Origin: an uncultured Lachnospiraceae bacterium
Lineage (GTDB): Bacteria > Bacillota > Clostridia > Lachnospirales > Lachnospiraceae
Direction: 5' to 3'
NCBI GenBank assembly: GCA_902782965.1
Contig: CACZPG010000270.1
Span: forward strand, 1-9,757
DNA: 9,757 bases
Shown: in pieces, positions 6,992-9,757 of the stretch
How the letters are laid out: each line of letters begins with the position of its first letter
Position numbering within the stretch: position 1 is the stretch's first letter
Made by a program: the position numbers and the translations under genes
Notes under the pieces: generated by a model
The model's input: only the letters and a program-made list of their open reading frames with translations
Databases searched by the model: none
What the model was told of the DNA's origin: nothing

Positions 6992-8281
6992 ATGGTGGAT
7001 AAAATGACAGATAAAATGGCTGGTACAATAGCCGAATCAGAAGATAATATGTATGATACTTCAGGAGTGAAGAAGGCGTTAGTCGAGGGTGTATATAAAA
7101 ATCTCACTGAATGCATTCTTCCGTTCTGGAAGAAGCTTAAGGATGAGGAGTACGGAGGATTCTATGGTCTGATCGATCCTGATCTCGTGCTTCATAAAGA
7201 TGGTGATAAGGGTGTGATACTCCATAGCCGCATTCTGTGGTTCTTCTCGTCTGCATACAGAAGTCTTGGCGATAAAAAGCTTCTGGAATATGCGAATCAT
7301 GCCTTTAATTATCTGATTACCAAATGTTATGATCATGAAAACGGAGGATTGTTCTGGTCAGTTACTTATGATGGAAAACCTCTTGATACTACAAAACATT
7401 CTTATAATCATGCCTTTGCTGTGTATTCGCTTTCAGCTTATTATAATATTTCAGAAAATGAAGAGGCTCTGAAATATGCGCTTAAGCTTTATGAAATAAT
7501 TGAAAGTAAATTTACTGATGACAGAGGTTATACTGAATCTTATGATATGTATTTCAAACCGATTTCAAATGATAAGCTTTCTGAAAATGGCGTAATGGCA
7601 GATAAGACCATGAATACAGCTCTTCATGTGATAGAAGCGTATACGGTGCTATTGCAGGCTCTCAGAAATAATACGACTTCAGATTCTGAATCAGATTATT
7701 CTGAATATGTTTCTTTGGTTGAAGAGAAGATAAGGAGTCTTCTGGATTGCTTCCTGAATGATATATATCAGGGAAATGACAGGCTTGAAGTATTCTTTGA
7801 TAAAGACTTTAATTCAATAATTGATCTTCAATCCTATGGCCATGATATTGAAGCCTCGTGGCTTCTTGACAGGACTATACAGGTTCTGGGTGAAGAAGAG
7901 TATAGTGAGAAGATAACTCTTCTTACTGATAAGCTTGCTGAAACTATCAGGGAGATTACGATATTTGAAGATGGATCCATTGCAAATGAATGCGAGAGAG
8001 GAGTGGTTAATACAACCCGAATCTGGTGGGTTCAGGCAGAAGCTATAGTCGGCTTCATCAATTATTATCAGAAACATAATGATAAGTCTTATCTTGATGC
8101 GGCGAAAGCTATCTGGGATTATTGTGAGAAATACTTTATGGATAAACGTCCCGGAGGAGAATGGTTTTCGGAAATTGATGATGAAGGAAAACCTGTCCCT
8201 GACAAAAATATAGTAGATGAATGGAAGTGCCCTTATCATACCGGACGAATGTGTATGGAAGTGATTGATAGACTTAAGTAA
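6992..8281 (+). CDS. Cellobiose 2-epimerase (AGE superfamily, 429 aa)
   Basis: Cytoplasmic enzyme (no signal peptide) that interconverts cellobiose and 4-O-beta-glucosyl-mannose; it acts likewise on other beta-1,4 disaccharides and feeds the mannan-disaccharide phosphorolysis pathway. The (alpha/alpha)6-barrel AGE fold is indicated throughout. Residues equivalent to those known in the Ruminococcus albus enzyme are all present: Arg80 (HSRILWFF), His284-Glu287-Trp290 (GHDIEASW), Trp346 and Glu350 (WWVQAEA), and His416 (CPYHTGRMC). The motifs MNTALHVIEAYT and KHSYNHAFAVYSLSAYY favour cellobiose 2-epimerase over N-acylglucosamine 2-epimerase. ATG 6992 is chosen because AGGG (6981-6984) lies 7 nt upstream; the frame is open to an ATG at 6950 that has no ribosome site. 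Even so, the protein has about 20 more N-terminal residues than usual (Met-rich, MVDKMTDKMAG...), so ATG 7049 cannot be excluded. An acidic loop (TTSDSESDYSEY) is inserted before the helix at about residue 235. It follows the protease gene without a clear terminator or own promoter. Confidence 0.92.
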   Translation: MVDKMTDKMAGTIAESEDNMYDTSGVKKALVEGVYKNLTECILPFWKKLKDEEYGGFYGLIDPDLVLHKDGDKGVILHSRILWFFSSAYRSLGDKKLLEYANHAFNYLITKCYDHENGGLFWSVTYDGKPLDTTKHSYNHAFAVYSLSAYYNISENEEALKYALKLYEIIESKFTDDRGYTESYDMYFKPISNDKLSENGVMADKTMNTALHVIEAYTVLLQALRNNTTSDSESDYSEYVSLVEEKIRSLLDCFLNDIYQGNDRLEVFFDKDFNSIIDLQSYGHDIEASWLLDRTIQVLGEEEYSEKITLLTDKLAETIREITIFEDGSIANECERGVVNTTRIWWVQAEAIVGFINYYQKHNDKSYLDAAKAIWDYCEKYFMDKRPGGEWFSEIDDEGKPVPDKNIVDEWKCPYHTGRMCMEVIDRLK

Positions 8282-8330
8282 TAATCAGAAAGCTCGTAAA
8301 GTTTTTTAAAGTGAAGAATTCGGATAATGA

Positions 8331-8365
8331 AAAGAACTCGGATAGCAGTGCTATCCGAGTTCTTT
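8331..8365. terminator. Bidirectional intrinsic terminator between the convergent epimerase and GGDEF genes
   Basis: A perfect 16-bp stem (8331-8346 with 8350-8365) encloses the three-base loop AGT. Arms begin AAAGAACTCGG and end CCGAGTTCTTT, so each strand has a U-rich run at the end of the hairpin (plus: TTCTTTATGTTTCTTCTTC; minus: TTCTTTTC). It should stop transcription from both sides. The stop codon and last four codons of the minus-strand GGDEF gene fall within it. Confidence 0.88.
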
Positions 8366-9757
8366 ATGTTTCTTCTTCTCTTCATACATAAGCTTGTCAG
8401 CCTCTCTGAGATAATCCTCTGAAATGACGGATATCGGCTGCTTATCTGAGAAGTCCGGCTGTCTCATGTAACAGCCTATACTTACTGATATTTCAAATGG
8501 CTTATTGTCTTCGGTACATCTTTCTGAAATGTAACTTCTAAGCTCTTTAATATAATTCTCTGCCATATCTATTGTATAGTCTCTTGCCAGAACTACGAAC
8601 TCGTCACCTCCGGAACGAATACATATTTCATCCTTCTGGCGGGAGTTGGTCATTGCATTGGCAATAGTACATAGGCAGTAGTCACCTTCATCATGTCCGT
8701 AGCTGTCGTTGATTTTCTTCATGTTATCCATGTCTATAAGAAATACAGCAAGACTGGTTCCTGATATTCTGGAACTCTTATAGTAATCTTCGAAATACAT
8801 GTTATAGGCACGACGATTATAGAGGTGAGTCAGAACGTCAGTGACAGAGAGGTTATGAAGTTTCTCAAATGAAGATTTAAGCTCTTTCTTGAGTCTCCAG
8901 TTCTCAAGAATGGTACTTATATTAATGAACCAGGACTTGATGTTGGCCTGAGATAATTCTTCAAGATCCGGAGAAATAATATAGTAGCCCATGAAATACT
9001 TCAGATGATGAATTGGAACAATATAATATGGTTCAGGATCTTCAAGCATTTTAGTTGGAAGAATCTGACCCTTTGGAAGTCTTTCTCTCTTGACAGGCAT
9101 ATCGTTATGAATTCCGCAAACCACATCGAAATGAACATCGGCGAAATCATTTGGATAATTGATTTCAACCTGTTGATCCCATTTATCCATAAGGCAAAGA
9201 ACAGCGGTTTTGAAACCGGTATCTTTACGACAGTTTGCCTCAAGTTTGTTAAATATATCTTCGTCAGTCTGTGCGGTGGAAACACTCAGAATAAGATTGG
9301 TAATAGTGTTGGATAGAAGACCGAGTTTTTCAATAGTTACACTATATGATTCTCTCAGGTTGTCTGCCTTATATGTCTTCTTAGGTTCACATCCGCAGGT
9401 CTGACGACGCATTATTATACCGGGTTCGGCAGTTGTCTGAGGAACATCTTTTCCCGCCCATAATCTTGTGAGAATATTGATAGCATCCTTTCCAACCTGC
9501 TCAAACGGCTGGGAAGAAGTTGTGATGGAAGGATCGTGATATTCTGCCTGAATTACATTGTCATAACCGGTTACAATTACATCCTCTGGAATAGAATAGC
9601 CTTTCTTCTCGAGGGCGGTTACAACACCCATAGCCATATAATCATTGGCGCAGATAATGGCATCGGGAAGAATTCTGTTAGGATTATTCTCATATTTGGC
9701 AAGAATCTGAGCGACCATATCATCACCACAGGAGTACCATAGATTTCCGTACACTAT
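8351..9757 (-). CDS. Diguanylate cyclase with LacI-type substrate-binding sensor domain (partial, 5' end outside the window)
   Basis: The gene runs off the right edge: the frame is still open at 9757, and the GTG at 9754-9752 is only an internal codon, so the N-terminus is missing. Numbering from that codon, residues 1-125 are the C-terminal part of a periplasmic-binding/LacI-type domain (DAIICANDYMAMG, EDVIVTGYDN, DPSITTSSQPFEQVG). Residues about 135-280 look like a GAF-type sensor (TGFKTAVLCLMDKW), followed by a short coiled coil (LENWRLKKELKSSFEKLH). Residues 302-467 form the GGDEF domain: DVLTHLYNRRAY, FLIDMDNMKKINDSYGHDEGD and RSGGDEFVVLA (GGDEF at 382-386, bases 8611-8597). It should make c-di-GMP from two GTP in the cytoplasm in response to a small ligand, probably a sugar by analogy with LacI domains. 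No membrane segment is seen in the part present. The usual RxxD inhibitory site is out of register (see findings). The last four codons and stop lie in the shared terminator. Confidence 0.93.
   Translation of the reverse strand: MVYGNLWYSCGDDMVAQILAKYENNPNRILPDAIICANDYMAMGVVTALEKKGYSIPEDVIVTGYDNVIQAEYHDPSITTSSQPFEQVGKDAINILTRLWAGKDVPQTTAEPGIIMRRQTCGCEPKKTYKADNLRESYSVTIEKLGLLSNTITNLILSVSTAQTDEDIFNKLEANCRKDTGFKTAVLCLMDKWDQQVEINYPNDFADVHFDVVCGIHNDMPVKRERLPKGQILPTKMLEDPEPYYIVPIHHLKYFMGYYIISPDLEELSQANIKSWFINISTILENWRLKKELKSSFEKLHNLSVTDVLTHLYNRRAYNMYFEDYYKSSRISGTSLAVFLIDMDNMKKINDSYGHDEGDYCLCTIANAMTNSRQKDEICIRSGGDEFVVLARDYTIDMAENYIKELRSYISERCTEDNKPFEISVSIGCYMRQPDFSDKQPISVISEDYLREADKLMYEEKKKHKELG

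Noticed and set aside
7814..8239. Minus-strand open frame of 141 codons opposite the epimerase gene
   Set aside because: It is fully antisense to a gene with conserved catalytic motifs, has no ribosome site and no recognisable protein features.
9005..9316. Plus-strand and minus-strand frames overlapping the GAF-like part of the GGDEF gene
   Set aside because: They lie wholly within a convincing coding region in another frame and have no supporting signals.
9752..9754. GTG as the true start of the GGDEF protein
   Set aside because: The frame remains open to the window edge, and the LacI-type domain would be cut in half if it began here.
1..9757. CRISPR arrays, tRNA or rRNA genes, insertion sequences, riboswitches
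   Set aside because: I found no regularly spaced repeats, cloverleaf-like sequences, transposase motifs or recognisable riboswitch cores in the few short intergenic stretches.

Overview
The window is AT-rich, Gram-positive DNA that looks like a gut or rumen Lachnospiraceae genome (Butyrivibrio, Pseudobutyrivibrio or Roseburia type). This is inferred from four things: consensus sigma-70-type promoters; a very large secreted cysteine protease ending in the lysine-rich LRR_5 (BspA-type) tail common in that family; a cellobiose 2-epimerase; and a diguanylate cyclase fused to a LacI-type sugar-binding domain. No rRNA, tRNA, CRISPR array, insertion sequence or phage gene was seen.

Layout. On the left, a minus-strand pair encodes a MATE-family exporter (524-1939) followed 20 bp downstream by a small protein of unknown function (9-503). 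A strong intrinsic terminator pointing in the plus direction (37-84) lies inside the 3' end of that small gene. It probably serves a convergent gene left of the window. Positions 1940-2160 form a divergent promoter region: an extended -10 promoter drives the MATE gene leftward, and a TTGATA-17-TATGAT promoter drives the protease gene rightward. A perfect 14-bp tandem duplication sits in the protease leader.

In the centre, 2161-6927 encodes a 1588-residue secreted C1A (papain-like) peptidase. It carries a lectin-like domain, several Ig-like (BIG2-type) modules, two probable CUB-like modules, a proline-rich linker and an LRR_5 tail. Next, 6992-8281 encodes a cytoplasmic cellobiose 2-epimerase with all the known catalytic residues in place. 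No convincing terminator or promoter separates the two genes, so read-through from the protease promoter is possible. On the right, the minus-strand gene at 8351-9757 (5' end outside the window) encodes a sugar-binding-domain/GAF-like/GGDEF protein. The two convergent genes share a 16-bp perfect-stem bidirectional terminator, and the stop codon of the GGDEF gene is inside its stem.

The genes do not form an obvious single pathway. Together they suggest a commensal that works on polymeric substrates: surface proteolysis and adhesion, beta-mannan or cellulose disaccharide metabolism, carbohydrate-linked c-di-GMP signalling, and drug or metabolite export. The item most worth attention is the modular protease. 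I see no clear sign of a novel multi-gene system.
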